A stretch of 64,000 nt of DNA from Chromatiales bacterium (GTDB lineage: Bacteria > Pseudomonadota > Gammaproteobacteria > Steroidobacterales > GCA-2729495): assembly GCA_024234935.1 (NCBI GenBank), contig JACKNI010000003.1, positions 62,001-126,000 of the forward strand. Direction: 5' to 3'. Position 1 is the first letter of the stretch. Every line of letters starts with the position of its first letter. A program made the translations under genes and the position numbers. The notes beneath the pieces were generated by a model. That model did not search any database. It was not told the origin of the DNA and saw nothing but the letters and a program-made list of their open reading frames with translations. Positions 37,028 through 45,938 of the stretch are shown in pieces.

Positions 37028-38380
37028 ATGAGAAATTTCCGCCGGCTTTTGCCCGTCGCCCTGCTTCTGGCACAGGCAGCCCATGCTGATTCGCTGCTGC
37101 AGGTCTACGAAAAGGCACTGCAGAGTGACCCACAGGTGCGGGAAGCCGAAGCCAATCGTCTTGCTGTCCTTGAAGGCAAGCCCATTGCACGCGGCGCACT
37201 GCTGCCGCAGGTGAGTGGCCGGATGACTCTTGCCAACAATGCCGCCAACGGCACCACCAGCACCTTCTTCGGTGGCCAGCAATTAACCCGCGTGGTCGAC
37301 TCACGCGACACTGATGCCAGGAACTGGGTACTGGAACTGCGCCAGAGCGTGTTTCGCTGGGATCAATGGGTAACGCTCTCGCAGGCCGGCAAGCAAGCAG
37401 CCCAGGCAGATGCGGACTACCAGGCCGCACAGCAGGATCTGATTGTGCGCGTCGCTACCACCTACTTCCTGGTGCTGGCGGGCGAAGACACCCTCGCGTC
37501 ACAACAGGCGGCCAGGGAATCCATCGGCCGCCAGCTGGAACAGGCACAGAAGCGCTTCGAGGTCGGACTCATTGCGATTACCGATGTGCAGGAAGCCCAG
37601 GCGGCATACGACCAGGCGGTTACCGACGAAATCCTTGCCAAGCGTGCGCTCGCCAACAACTGGGAAGCACTGCGCACGATCATCGACGAGATCCCGCCTG
37701 CGCTGGCCAAGCCCGCTGCAGACATCCCGCTGGTCTCGCCTGATCCCAACGACGTCGAAGCCTGGGTCAACACCGCCTTGCAACAGAATCGCAGCGTCAT
37801 ATCCAGCCAGATCGGCACCCGGATCGCCAAGGATGACGTCAGCCTGGCGCGTACCGGACACTACCCGACCGTCGATCTGGTACTCAGCAGGAACAATACC
37901 GACAACACGGGTTTCGCGCGCTCGCCAGATCGAAACCCCACGGCCACGGATCTGGAGAGTGACAGCATCTCGCTGCAGATGGCGCTGCCCATCTTCAGCG
38001 GCGGCCAGACCTCGGCAAGAGTCCAGCAGGCCGTGTACCGGCATCGGGCATCGCGCGAACGCCTCGAACGCACCCAGCGCGATACCGAACAGCAGACCCG
38101 TGACGCCTACCTCGGCGTAATCTCGGATATTTCCCGGGTGGCGGCGCTGAAGCAGGCCCTCGAATCGAGCCGTACCGCACTCAAGGCCAGCGAGGCCGGC
38201 TACGAAGTCGGTACCCGCACTGCCGTCGATGTACTCGATGCCAAACGCAAGACCTATGTTGCGGAAGCACAGTACCTCCGCAGCCGCTACGACTACCTGA
38301 TCAACGGCTTGCGTCTCAAGCAGGCGGCGGGCACGCTGGTGGTCGATGATCTCGCCCAGGTCGATACATTGCTGAAGTAG
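37028..38380 (+). CDS. tolC: TolC family outer-membrane efflux/secretion channel
   Basis: 450 residues from ATG 37028, which lies ten bases after AGGA. It has a signal peptide (cleavage near AHADS) and two structural repeats of coiled-coil helices and beta strands. The opening SLLQVYEKALQSDPQVREAEAN, QQDLIVRVATTYFLVLAGED, GLIAITDVQEAQAAYDQA and the repeat copy GTRTAVDVLDAKRKTYVAEA are classical for TolC of type I secretion and RND pumps. ATG 37019 is also in frame but overlaps that AGGA. It is co-directional with the methyltransferase gene and convergent with waaA. Confidence 0.94.
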   Translation: MRNFRRLLPVALLLAQAAHADSLLQVYEKALQSDPQVREAEANRLAVLEGKPIARGALLPQVSGRMTLANNAANGTTSTFFGGQQLTRVVDSRDTDARNWVLELRQSVFRWDQWVTLSQAGKQAAQADADYQAAQQDLIVRVATTYFLVLAGEDTLASQQAARESIGRQLEQAQKRFEVGLIAITDVQEAQAAYDQAVTDEILAKRALANNWEALRTIIDEIPPALAKPAADIPLVSPDPNDVEAWVNTALQQNRSVISSQIGTRIAKDDVSLARTGHYPTVDLVLSRNNTDNTGFARSPDRNPTATDLESDSISLQMALPIFSGGQTSARVQQAVYRHRASRERLERTQRDTEQQTRDAYLGVISDISRVAALKQALESSRTALKASEAGYEVGTRTAVDVLDAKRKTYVAEAQYLRSRYDYLINGLRLKQAAGTLVVDDLAQVDTLLK

Positions 38381-38400
38381 CCCGGGAATACTTTCCGGCT

Positions 38401-39693
38401 TCAATCCGTATTCGCGGGAATCAGCGGATCGATGAGCTTCAGCAGGCGCTCCAGCGCCCCGCAATTGTCTGCAATGGCGGCCTGGCCGGCCGTGCCGCGC
38501 CGCTGCCGCTCTGCCGGATCGGCGAACAGCCGGCAGACCTCTGCAGCGATGCCGTCCGCATCCGAGGCCACGCTCGCCGCCCCGCAGGTCACGAGCAGCG
38601 CACAGATGTCGGCAGCGTTTTCGTTGTGTGGGCCGGTAATGACGGGCATCCCGAGCGAGGCCGGTTCGAGCAGGTTGTGACCGCCGATGGCGATCAGGCT
38701 GCCACCGACAAAAGCGACATCTGCAGCCGCGTAGAAGGTCGTCAGCTCGCCCATCGTATCGCCGAGAAATACCGTTGTGCGTTGATCTGCAACCGCCGCA
38801 CTGCTGCGCGTGACATGATTCAGCCCACAGCTTTCGATGAGGGCCGCCACCTCGGAAAATCGCTCAGGGTGACGGGGCACGAGCAGAAGCAGGGCTTGCG
38901 GATGCTGCTGCCGGATCAACACATGCGCAGCAAGCAGCACGGATTCCTCACCGTCGTGCGTACTGGCCGCCACCCAGACTGGCCGGTCACGCGCCTGCAT
39001 CGCACGCAGCGCACGCCCGGCCTGCAGAACCTCAGGCGGCAACTCGAAATCGAATTTGATATTGCCGGTAACGTGCGTACGCGCCGGATTTGCGCCCAGC
39101 GAACGAAACCGCCCGGCATCGGCCGGTGTCTGTGCAGCGATGACGATGCCATTGGCCAGCGTATCGCGAAACAGCGGTATCAGCCGGCGATAGCGCCCGA
39201 GTGAGCGCGTGGATATCCGGGCGCTGGCCAGAACCAGCGGCACACGCCTCTGGCCACACTCATGATAGAGGTTGGGCCAGAGTTCCGTCTCCATGATGAT
39301 GGCAAGCGAAGGCCGGGCCCAGTCAAAGAACCGCCGAACCGCTGCGGCGAGATCGTAGGGCACGTAGCTGTGCACGACCGTATCGCCGAACAGCAGCCGG
39401 ACGCGTTCGCTGCCGGTCGGTGTCATCGTGGTCATCACCAGCGGCAGGCCGGGATAGCGCTTCAGCAGGGCGCGCACCAGTGGCGCCGCCGCCTGGACCT
39501 CGCCCACCGATACCGCATGCACCCAGATGGACGGCTGCCGCAGGCGCGCCATCCCGAAGCCGAAGCGCTCGGCGATTCTCTTTCGGTAGGCGGGCGCACT
39601 GATACTCCGCCAGTAAAGGTGCACCAGCAACAGCGGTACGAGCAGGTAGCTGAGAACGATATACGCAATCCGCAACCAGGAAGTTCTGCCCAT
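38401..39693 (-). CDS. waaA: 3-deoxy-D-manno-octulosonic acid transferase WaaA/KdtA
   Basis: Transfers KDO from CMP-KDO to lipid IVA, the first step of LPS core synthesis, at the inner-membrane cytoplasmic face. 430 residues from ATG 39693, with an N-terminal membrane anchor (about 5-27). The glycosyltransferase N-domain shows WVHAVSVGEVQAA with the catalytic Glu, ETELWPNLYHE, then GNIKFDFE and the C-terminal VFVGGSLIAIGGHNLLEPASLG. The 58-residue upstream open frame is basic, poorly conserved-looking and lacks a start signal. It lies 34 nt after hldE on the same strand. Confidence 0.96.
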   Translation of the reverse strand: MGRTSWLRIAYIVLSYLLVPLLLVHLYWRSISAPAYRKRIAERFGFGMARLRQPSIWVHAVSVGEVQAAAPLVRALLKRYPGLPLVMTTMTPTGSERVRLLFGDTVVHSYVPYDLAAAVRRFFDWARPSLAIIMETELWPNLYHECGQRRVPLVLASARISTRSLGRYRRLIPLFRDTLANGIVIAAQTPADAGRFRSLGANPARTHVTGNIKFDFELPPEVLQAGRALRAMQARDRPVWVAASTHDGEESVLLAAHVLIRQQHPQALLLLVPRHPERFSEVAALIESCGLNHVTRSSAAVADQRTTVFLGDTMGELTTFYAAADVAFVGGSLIAIGGHNLLEPASLGMPVITGPHNENAADICALLVTCGAASVASDADGIAAEVCRLFADPAERQRRGTAGQAAIADNCGALERLLKLIDPLIPANTD

Positions 39694-39727
39694 CAGTGAC
39701 CTGCTTGCCGACTGCCGGATGAAAGGG

Positions 39728-41161
39728 CTATTGCTTTGCCAGCCGGTTGACGGCCTCGACGATCGTGCTGGTCGAGCGACCTGGATGGAAACCGAGCACC
39801 TCGACAGTACCTCCCCGTGCCAGTACGGCGCGCGCTCCCGCAATGTTCTCCGGGCGGTAGTCTCCACCCTTCACGAGTACGTCCGGCAGGACTTCTGATA
39901 CCAGCGCCTCAGGGGTGTCCTCGCTGAAGGGCACCACCCAGTCAACGGCGGCAAGTCCGGCCAGCACGGCCATGCGATCCGCCAATGGGTTGATCGGGCG
40001 TCCCGACCCCTTCAGCCTCGTCACCGATGCATCGTCGTTCACGGCGACGAGCAGGCGATCACCGCGCCGCTTGGCTTCCTCCAGGTAGGCCACGTGGCCG
40101 GCATGCAGGATATCGAAACAGCCGTTGGTCATGACCAGACGCTCGCCGCGCGAACGTGCCTCCGCGGCAATCTGCCGCGCTTCGCTTCGACTGAGCAGAC
40201 CGCGCCCGCCCTGACCGTGTTCGTGCAGCGAAAGCCTGAGTTCCGAGGGTGTAACCGAGGCCACACCGATCTTGCCAACCACCAGTCCGGCCGCCAGATT
40301 GGCAAGCCCTGCTGCTTCGTAAAGGGTTTGCCCGCCACCCAGTGCGGCTGCCAGTGTCGCTATGACCGTATCACCGGCACCAGTCACATCGAACACCTGG
40401 CGTGCCCGTGCCGGCAGAAACATCGCCTCTTCGCCTGCCGTGATCACCGCCATGCCGCGCTCCCCGAGCGTGATCACCAGCGCCTCGATATCCAGCGCCT
40501 CACGCAAGGCGCTGCCACGCTCGGCAATATCATCGTCGCCGTCTGTACGTCCGACCACCTCTTCAAATTCGCTCAGGTTCGGCGTCAGCAGACTGGCACC
40601 ACGATAGCGGGCGAAGTCGCTGCCTTTGGGGTCGACGAGTACGGCAACCCCGCGTTGCCGACAGATAGTGATCAGCCGCTGAATGTCTGCCAGGGTGCCT
40701 TTCCCGTAATCCGAAAAAACACAGATGCTGGTCTTTGGCAGATGCCGCTCAAGCATGCCCGGCAAGGTCCTGACATCGCTCAGCGGGTAGGTGTCCTCGG
40801 TATCGAGACGGATCAGCTGCTGGTTGCGGCTCAGCACGCGCAGCTTGGTAATCGTGGGTTGGGCCGCCGACTGGATGAATTCCGCTGTCACGCCATTGTC
40901 TTTCAACAGCCGCGCCAGGGTGGCGCCATTGGCGTCGCGACCGACGATACCGGTGAGCGTGGTACGTACACCGAGGCTGGCAAGGTTGATGGCGACATTC
41001 GCCGCACCGCCAGCGCGGGACTGGGACCGCGTCACCTGAACGACAGGCACCGGCGCCTCGGGTGATATCCGCGAGACAGGCCCGAACCAGTAGTCATCGA
41101 GCATGACGTCACCGACGACCAGGACGGTGACACGACTGAAATCAGGAACGCTGAAGGTCAT
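39728..41161 (-). CDS. hldE: Bifunctional heptose-7-phosphate kinase / heptose-1-phosphate adenylyltransferase HldE
   Basis: Makes ADP-heptose for the LPS inner core. 477 residues with two domains. The ribokinase-like kinase half (1-about 320) has VVGDVMLDDYW, GGAANVAINLASLG and the catalytic-base motif VTGAGDTVIATLA. The nucleotidyltransferase half (about 345-477) has MTNGCFDILHAGHVAYLEEA, with the HxGH motif, and VNDDASVTRLKG. It lies upstream of waaA, so two LPS-core enzymes are in one unit. It is full length with no fusion or truncation. The 49 nt before it up to nrdJb show no terminator. Confidence 0.97.
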   Translation of the reverse strand: MTFSVPDFSRVTVLVVGDVMLDDYWFGPVSRISPEAPVPVVQVTRSQSRAGGAANVAINLASLGVRTTLTGIVGRDANGATLARLLKDNGVTAEFIQSAAQPTITKLRVLSRNQQLIRLDTEDTYPLSDVRTLPGMLERHLPKTSICVFSDYGKGTLADIQRLITICRQRGVAVLVDPKGSDFARYRGASLLTPNLSEFEEVVGRTDGDDDIAERGSALREALDIEALVITLGERGMAVITAGEEAMFLPARARQVFDVTGAGDTVIATLAAALGGGQTLYEAAGLANLAAGLVVGKIGVASVTPSELRLSLHEHGQGGRGLLSRSEARQIAAEARSRGERLVMTNGCFDILHAGHVAYLEEAKRRGDRLLVAVNDDASVTRLKGSGRPINPLADRMAVLAGLAAVDWVVPFSEDTPEALVSEVLPDVLVKGGDYRPENIAGARAVLARGGTVEVLGFHPGRSTSTIVEAVNRLAKQ

Positions 41162-41210
41162 CCGTTAGTAGTGGTGCCGCTTCTACCCTGCGGATGTTAG
41201 CACGCCGTAT

Positions 41211-41924
41211 TCAGCCGCATTTGGAGTCGCCACAGGCGAGGCAGGTCATGCAGCCGTCCATGAAAACCACGGCGACGGTACTGCAGGCAATGCAGATCTG
41301 TGCACCGGCCGGATATTCGCTGCGGGCGAACGCATCCTGCTGACGATGCTGCTCCTCGTATTCACGGCGCTTTTCCTCAACCAGCTTGCGCTTGTGCTCA
41401 TCCATGGTGTCAGCAGGCAGCAGGCCAATGAAACGCAGATGCTTCTCGATGATGTGGCCGAGTTCGGCGATGATCGATGGCATGAACTTGCCACCCGGCT
41501 GCCAGTAACCACCCCGGGGATCGAAGACCGCCTTGAGTTCATCCACCATGAAGGTAACGTCGCCGCCCTTGCGGAATACGGCCGACATGAGCCGGGTCAG
41601 CGCGACAATCCACTGGTAGTGATCGAGGTTCTTCGAGTTGATGAATATCTCGAAGGGGCGGCGCTGCTCATGCTCGGTACCCGGGTTGAGAACCAGATCA
41701 TTGATGGTCACATACATCGCATGATCGGAAACCGGGGTCTTCACCTTGTAGGTCGAGCCCTGCAGCATTTCCGGCCGCTCGAGCTTCTCGTGCATGCGCA
41801 CGACATTACCCTCGACCGACAGGCGTTTCGCTGCAGACCGCTCTGCCTTCTTGTCGGCAGCCTTGCCGTCGTCGCCATCCACGCGATAGCCGACGATCTT
41901 CTTTTCAATCCTGATCTTCGCCAC
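41211..41924 (-). CDS. nrdJb: Class II ribonucleotide reductase, NrdJb subunit (C-terminal part of a split enzyme)
   Basis: 237 residues. It equals the separately encoded C-terminal part of split B12-dependent ribonucleotide reductase known from Pseudomonas. The conserved body (VRMHEKLERPEMLQGSTYKVKTP, HYQWIVALTRLMSAVFRKGGD) is followed by a Cys-rich C-terminus (CIACSTV...CMTCLACGDSKCG) that supplies the redox-active Cys pair for regenerating the active site. It starts 28 nt after the nrdJa stop. There is no sign of frame damage between the two, so the split is genuine. Confidence 0.9.
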   Translation of the reverse strand: MAKIRIEKKIVGYRVDGDDGKAADKKAERSAAKRLSVEGNVVRMHEKLERPEMLQGSTYKVKTPVSDHAMYVTINDLVLNPGTEHEQRRPFEIFINSKNLDHYQWIVALTRLMSAVFRKGGDVTFMVDELKAVFDPRGGYWQPGGKFMPSIIAELGHIIEKHLRFIGLLPADTMDEHKRKLVEEKRREYEEQHRQQDAFARSEYPAGAQICIACSTVAVVFMDGCMTCLACGDSKCG

Positions 41925-41952
41925 GTCTCTCTCCCGCGGGCTTTGCCCTGCG

Positions 41953-44109
41953 TCAAAACTTGCCGTAATAACCTTCCTTCAGCGCATCGAACAGATTGGC
42001 AGCGGTGTGCATCTCGCCGTCATACTCGATCTCTTCATCGCCCCGGAGAGTCACTTCGGACCCGTCTTCCAGCACGAAGGTGTACTTCGTATTCTGCAAA
42101 TCCTTGCCCTTCACGAGTACGCCCTGGAAAGCTTCGGGGTTGAAGCGGAAAGTGGTACAGCCCTTCAGCCCCTTCTCGTAGGCATACATGTAGATGTCCT
42201 TGAACTTCTCGTAATCGAAGTCCGTCGGCACGTTGGCGGTCTTCGAAATCGAGGAGTCTACCCAGCGCTGCGCAGCTGCCTGGATATCCACATGTTCCCG
42301 CGGGCTGATGTCCTCCGCGGTAATGAAATACTCCGGCAGCTGCTCATCCGGCCGGGTGCTGCCGGGCATCGCCGCTGCATTGACGAACTGCCGGTAGGCG
42401 AGCAATTCAAAGGACAGGACATCGACCTTTTCCTTGGACTTCTTCCCTTCGCGGATCACGTTGCGAAAATAGTGATGGGCAAAACTCGGCTCGATGCCGT
42501 TACTGGCATTGTTGGCAAAGGACAATGAAATCGTCCCGGTCGGCGCTATCGAACTGTGGTGCGTGAACCGCGCCCCGGTCTGCTCCAGATCCTTCACCAG
42601 TTCCGGAGCCACCTCGGCGATACGCTGCATGTAGCGGCTGTAGCGCGCATGCAGTACCCGCCCGGGTATGCGGTCACCGACTTTCCAGCCATCGCGGGCC
42701 ATTTCCGGACGCTTGCGCAGCATCTGCGCCGTCACTGCGAAGTCCTCGAGCAGGATCGGCGCCGGGCCCTTTTCGCGGGCCAGGTCCAGCGCGGTCTCCC
42801 AGCCAGCCAGCGCCATTTCACGGGCGACATCATCGGTGAATTTCACCGAGTCCTTCGAGCCATAGCGCATGCGCAGCATGGTCAGTGTGGAACCGAGCCC
42901 AAGGAAGCCCATGCCATGACGGCGCTTGCGCAGAATCTCCTCGCGCTGCCGCGGCAACGGCAGTCCGTTGATCTCGACCACGTTGTCGAGCATGCGCGAA
43001 AACACCTTCACTACCCGCCGGAATTCATCCCAGTCAAAGCGGGCATTTTCTGCAAACGGATCCAGCACGAACTTGGTCAGGTTGACGGATCCGAGCAGGC
43101 ATGACCCATAGGGCGGCAGCGGCTGTTCGCCGCAGGGGTTCGTGGCCCGGATATTCTCGTCGAACCAGTTGTTGTTCATCTCGTTGACACGATCGACCAG
43201 CACGAAACCCGGCTCGGCGAAGTCGTAGGTCGAGGCCATGATCATGTCCCACAGACGCCTTGCCGGCAGCTTCTTGAAGATGCGGCACGCAACCTGCCCG
43301 GTGTCGTTGGTCACGTAACCCGCGGTCACCGGCCATTCACGCCACAGCACCTGCGCCGGATCGTTCACGTCGAGACCCAGCTGCTCGAGTTGCCGATGAT
43401 CGAGCGGGAAGGCGAGCAACCAGTCGCGGTCGTGCTTGACCGCCTGCATGAACTCATCCGTTACCAGCAGGGAAAGATTGAACTGACGCAGCCGGCCGTC
43501 CTCGCGCTTGGCGCGAATGAAATCCAGTACATCGGGATGGCCGACATCAAATGTGCCCATCTGCGCACCACGCCGCCCACCGGCAGATGACACGGTGAAG
43601 CACATCTTGTCGTAGATATCCATGAAGGACATGGGCCCCGAGGTATGCGCACCGGCACCCGATACGTACGCGCCCTTGGGCCGCAGGGTCGAAAATTCAT
43701 AACCGATGCCGCATCCGGCCTTGAGCGTCAGGCCTGCTTCATGAACCTTGGTGAGGATGTCCTGCATCGAGTCGCCGATGGTGCCGGAGACCGTGCAGTT
43801 GATGGTCGAGGTAGCCGGCTTGTGCTCGCGGGCACCCGCATTCGACATGATCCGGCCCGCCGGGATCGCCCCGCGTCGGAGCGCCCAGAGAAACTGCTCA
43901 AACCAGCGGTCCCGGTCCCCCTCGGACTCGACATCAGCCAGTGCACGGGCAACACGCTTGTAGGTGTCGTCCATGGTCTCGTCGACGACCTCGCCGGTCT
44001 TCGCCTTCAACCGGTATTTCTTGTCCCAGATATCGATCGACGCTTCCTGGAAGCCGACGGTGCCCGCCCTGACGTTTTCCATTTGTACTGCCGGCTTCAT
44101 AGCCTTCAT
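41953..44109 (-). CDS. nrdJa: Adenosylcobalamin-dependent (class II) ribonucleotide reductase, NrdJa catalytic subunit
   Basis: 718 residues from ATG 44109, directly after GGGGGA. It reduces ribonucleotides to deoxyribonucleotides with adenosylcobalamin, so it needs no oxygen. Catalytic regions: ATSTINCTVSG (first active-site Cys), the NPCGEQPLPPYGSC segment with the radical-relay Cys, and HHSSIAPTGTISLSFANNASNGIEPSF. The ten-stranded barrel is complete, but the C-terminal Cys tail is carried by nrdJb. An NrdR-like palindrome lies about 130 nt upstream. Class I or III enzymes are not in this window, so redundancy is unknown. Confidence 0.95.
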   Translation of the reverse strand: MKAMKPAVQMENVRAGTVGFQEASIDIWDKKYRLKAKTGEVVDETMDDTYKRVARALADVESEGDRDRWFEQFLWALRRGAIPAGRIMSNAGAREHKPATSTINCTVSGTIGDSMQDILTKVHEAGLTLKAGCGIGYEFSTLRPKGAYVSGAGAHTSGPMSFMDIYDKMCFTVSSAGGRRGAQMGTFDVGHPDVLDFIRAKREDGRLRQFNLSLLVTDEFMQAVKHDRDWLLAFPLDHRQLEQLGLDVNDPAQVLWREWPVTAGYVTNDTGQVACRIFKKLPARRLWDMIMASTYDFAEPGFVLVDRVNEMNNNWFDENIRATNPCGEQPLPPYGSCLLGSVNLTKFVLDPFAENARFDWDEFRRVVKVFSRMLDNVVEINGLPLPRQREEILRKRRHGMGFLGLGSTLTMLRMRYGSKDSVKFTDDVAREMALAGWETALDLAREKGPAPILLEDFAVTAQMLRKRPEMARDGWKVGDRIPGRVLHARYSRYMQRIAEVAPELVKDLEQTGARFTHHSSIAPTGTISLSFANNASNGIEPSFAHHYFRNVIREGKKSKEKVDVLSFELLAYRQFVNAAAMPGSTRPDEQLPEYFITAEDISPREHVDIQAAAQRWVDSSISKTANVPTDFDYEKFKDIYMYAYEKGLKGCTTFRFNPEAFQGVLVKGKDLQNTKYTFVLEDGSEVTLRGDEEIEYDGEMHTAANLFDALKEGYYGKF

Positions 44110-44543
44110 ATCCCCCAAACCACCCTGTAATCTGCACCCGGAGCCTGCTCTCCGGAACGGAAGTCCATCTCGGCGACACCCCTTCGCCAGCCGATGCACC
44201 AAGCGCCAAAACCGCGAAAATTCGCTGGAATCGTCGCCACAAGATGTTGTGGCGACATAAGCGGTACCTTAGGAGCCGACCGCAGCGCTGTCAAGAATTG
44301 TTTTCACGGACTGTATAGCGTGAAACTTATTTATAATCATATAGTTAAATAAATACAGGCCCGCTAATTCAGGCCCCCACTTTAATCATTCCCGGTACTG
44401 TTGCAGGTTCAGCGGCCACACAAGATATAGGGACATGCCGCGCCGGATCAATCGGCTTGCGGGGTACTCGGCGCAAGCACTCGGCAGCGGACAAAAAACG
44501 TTATGATTCCGCGTCTTCAATCACCTGCCGAAGGTTTGTACGC
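44110..44543. other. 434-nt divergent intergenic region (nrdJa / degP-like)
   Basis: No gene is visible. It holds a perfect 10-bp inverted repeat at 44233-44256, an AT-rich island (about 44285-44360) that is the least GC-rich stretch in the vicinity, with a TATAAT at 44332-44337 on the plus strand, and a second imperfect palindrome (44308-44323). A TATGAT at 44502-44507 may be the -10 of the protease gene. I found no cobalamin-riboswitch B12 box. Confidence 0.6.
44237..44252. promoter_or_regulatory. Candidate NrdR box upstream of nrdJa
   Basis: CCACAAGATGTTGTGG is the centre of a perfect 24-nt palindrome (10-bp arms, 4-nt spacer) and agrees with the NrdR-box consensus ACACWATATATWGTGT at 12 of 16 positions. 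A weaker match (10 of 16) is at 44308-44323, 71 bp away centre to centre, not the usual roughly 31-bp spacing. A stable hairpin in the leader RNA is the alternative reading. Confidence 0.45.
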
Positions 44544-45917
44544 ATGACAGGACTGCTCTGTCGGGCTGCACTGATGCTGGCCCTCATCTCCGGTACAGCC
44601 GGCGCGCAGCTGCCGGTACGTGCTGGCGGCCAGGAAATGCCTACCCTTGCGCCACTGGTCAAGCAAGTCGAGCCCGCAGTGGTCAGTATCGCCACCAAAG
44701 GCACGATCAATGCGCCCACCAATCCGCTGATGGAAGATCCCTTCTTTCGCCGGTTTTTCGGCTTTCCTGACCAGCAGCAACCGCAGCGGCGCCGCGAGGT
44801 ACAGAGTGCGGGTTCCGGTGTGATCGTGGACGCGGCGAAGGGCTACATCCTGACCAATCACCACGTGGTCGAGAACGCGGAACTGATCGAGATCTACCTC
44901 AATGACAACCGCAGCCTCAAAGCCAGGGTCATCGGCTCTGACGCAGGTACGGACATCGCCGTACTGCAGGTTGAAGACAGCAAGAATCTGGTCCAGATGA
45001 AGTTCGGCAACTCCGACCAGGTGCAGGTCGGGGATTTCGTGCTCGCGATTGGCAATCCCTTCGGGCTGCAGCACACGGTTACCTCAGGGATCGTGAGCGC
45101 GCTCGGGCGCAGCGGTATCAATCCGGACGGTTATGAAGACTTCATCCAGACCGATGCATCGATCAACCCGGGCAACTCCGGCGGAGCGCTGGTCAACCTG
45201 CGGGGGGAACTGATCGGCATCAACTCCGCGATCTTCAGCAACAGCGGCGGCAACATCGGCATCGGTTTTGCAATTCCGGTGAACATCGCCAAGTCGATCA
45301 TGAACCAGATCCTCCAGTACGGTGAGGTGAAACGCGGGCTGCTCGGCGTGAGCATTTCCGACTTCAATGCGGACAGCGCAAAGGCATTCGGCATCGAAGC
45401 CACGGCGGAAGGTGCGCTGGTACAGGAGGTCGTCACTGACTCGGCAGCGGAAAAGGCCGGCATCATGGTCGGCGATGTCATCGTTTCGGTCGATGGTCAG
45501 AGGGTCAAGGGTGCCTCCGATCTGCGCAACACGATCGGCCTGAAACGCAGCGGTGACTCGGTGCGTGTCGATGTGATCCGCGACGGCAAGCGACGCCAGT
45601 TCACCGCTGTACTGAGCGAAATCAGCATCAGCGCACAGATCGACGGCGGCGACGTACACCCCGGCCTTGCGGGCGCCCAGCTCGGCAACCATGAAGGCAA
45701 GGGTGAGGACTTCACCGGGCCCGGGGTCAGCATTGATGCCGTCGAGCCCAACAGTCCCGCCGCGCTGGCGGGCATACGGCCGAACGACATCATAGTGTCG
45801 GTAAACCGCAAGCGCGTGCGCAACGTACGTGAACTGCAGCAGGCGGCCAGCCAGCAGAGCCTGCTGATCATGAGCGTGCGTCGTGGCAACCGGAACCTGC
45901 TGCTGCAAATCCGCTGA
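44544..45917 (+). CDS. degQ: DegP/DegQ-type periplasmic serine endoprotease
   Basis: 457 residues from ATG 44544, with AAGG about ten bases upstream. A signal peptide (cleavage near SGTAGAQ) is followed by a trypsin-like domain with a complete triad: His 107 (TNHHVV), Asp 137 (GTDIAVL) and Ser 212 (GNSGGAL). Two PDZ domains follow (about 265-355 and 375-457). The Q-linker with FGFPDQQQPQRRR is in the LA-loop position. Housekeeping-type HtrA protease that degrades or chaperones misfolded envelope proteins; DegP and DegQ cannot be told apart by eye. It diverges from nrdJa. I saw no clear sigma-E promoter. Confidence 0.93.
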   Translation: MTGLLCRAALMLALISGTAGAQLPVRAGGQEMPTLAPLVKQVEPAVVSIATKGTINAPTNPLMEDPFFRRFFGFPDQQQPQRRREVQSAGSGVIVDAAKGYILTNHHVVENAELIEIYLNDNRSLKARVIGSDAGTDIAVLQVEDSKNLVQMKFGNSDQVQVGDFVLAIGNPFGLQHTVTSGIVSALGRSGINPDGYEDFIQTDASINPGNSGGALVNLRGELIGINSAIFSNSGGNIGIGFAIPVNIAKSIMNQILQYGEVKRGLLGVSISDFNADSAKAFGIEATAEGALVQEVVTDSAAEKAGIMVGDVIVSVDGQRVKGASDLRNTIGLKRSGDSVRVDVIRDGKRRQFTAVLSEISISAQIDGGDVHPGLAGAQLGNHEGKGEDFTGPGVSIDAVEPNSPAALAGIRPNDIIVSVNRKRVRNVRELQQAASQQSLLIMSVRRGNRNLLLQIR

Positions 45918-45938
45918 AAAAACAGATACCGGGGACAT

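Noticed and set aside
44110..44543. Cobalamin riboswitch before nrdJa
   Set aside because: No B12 box or long multi-stem leader was found; the region's palindrome fits NrdR better.
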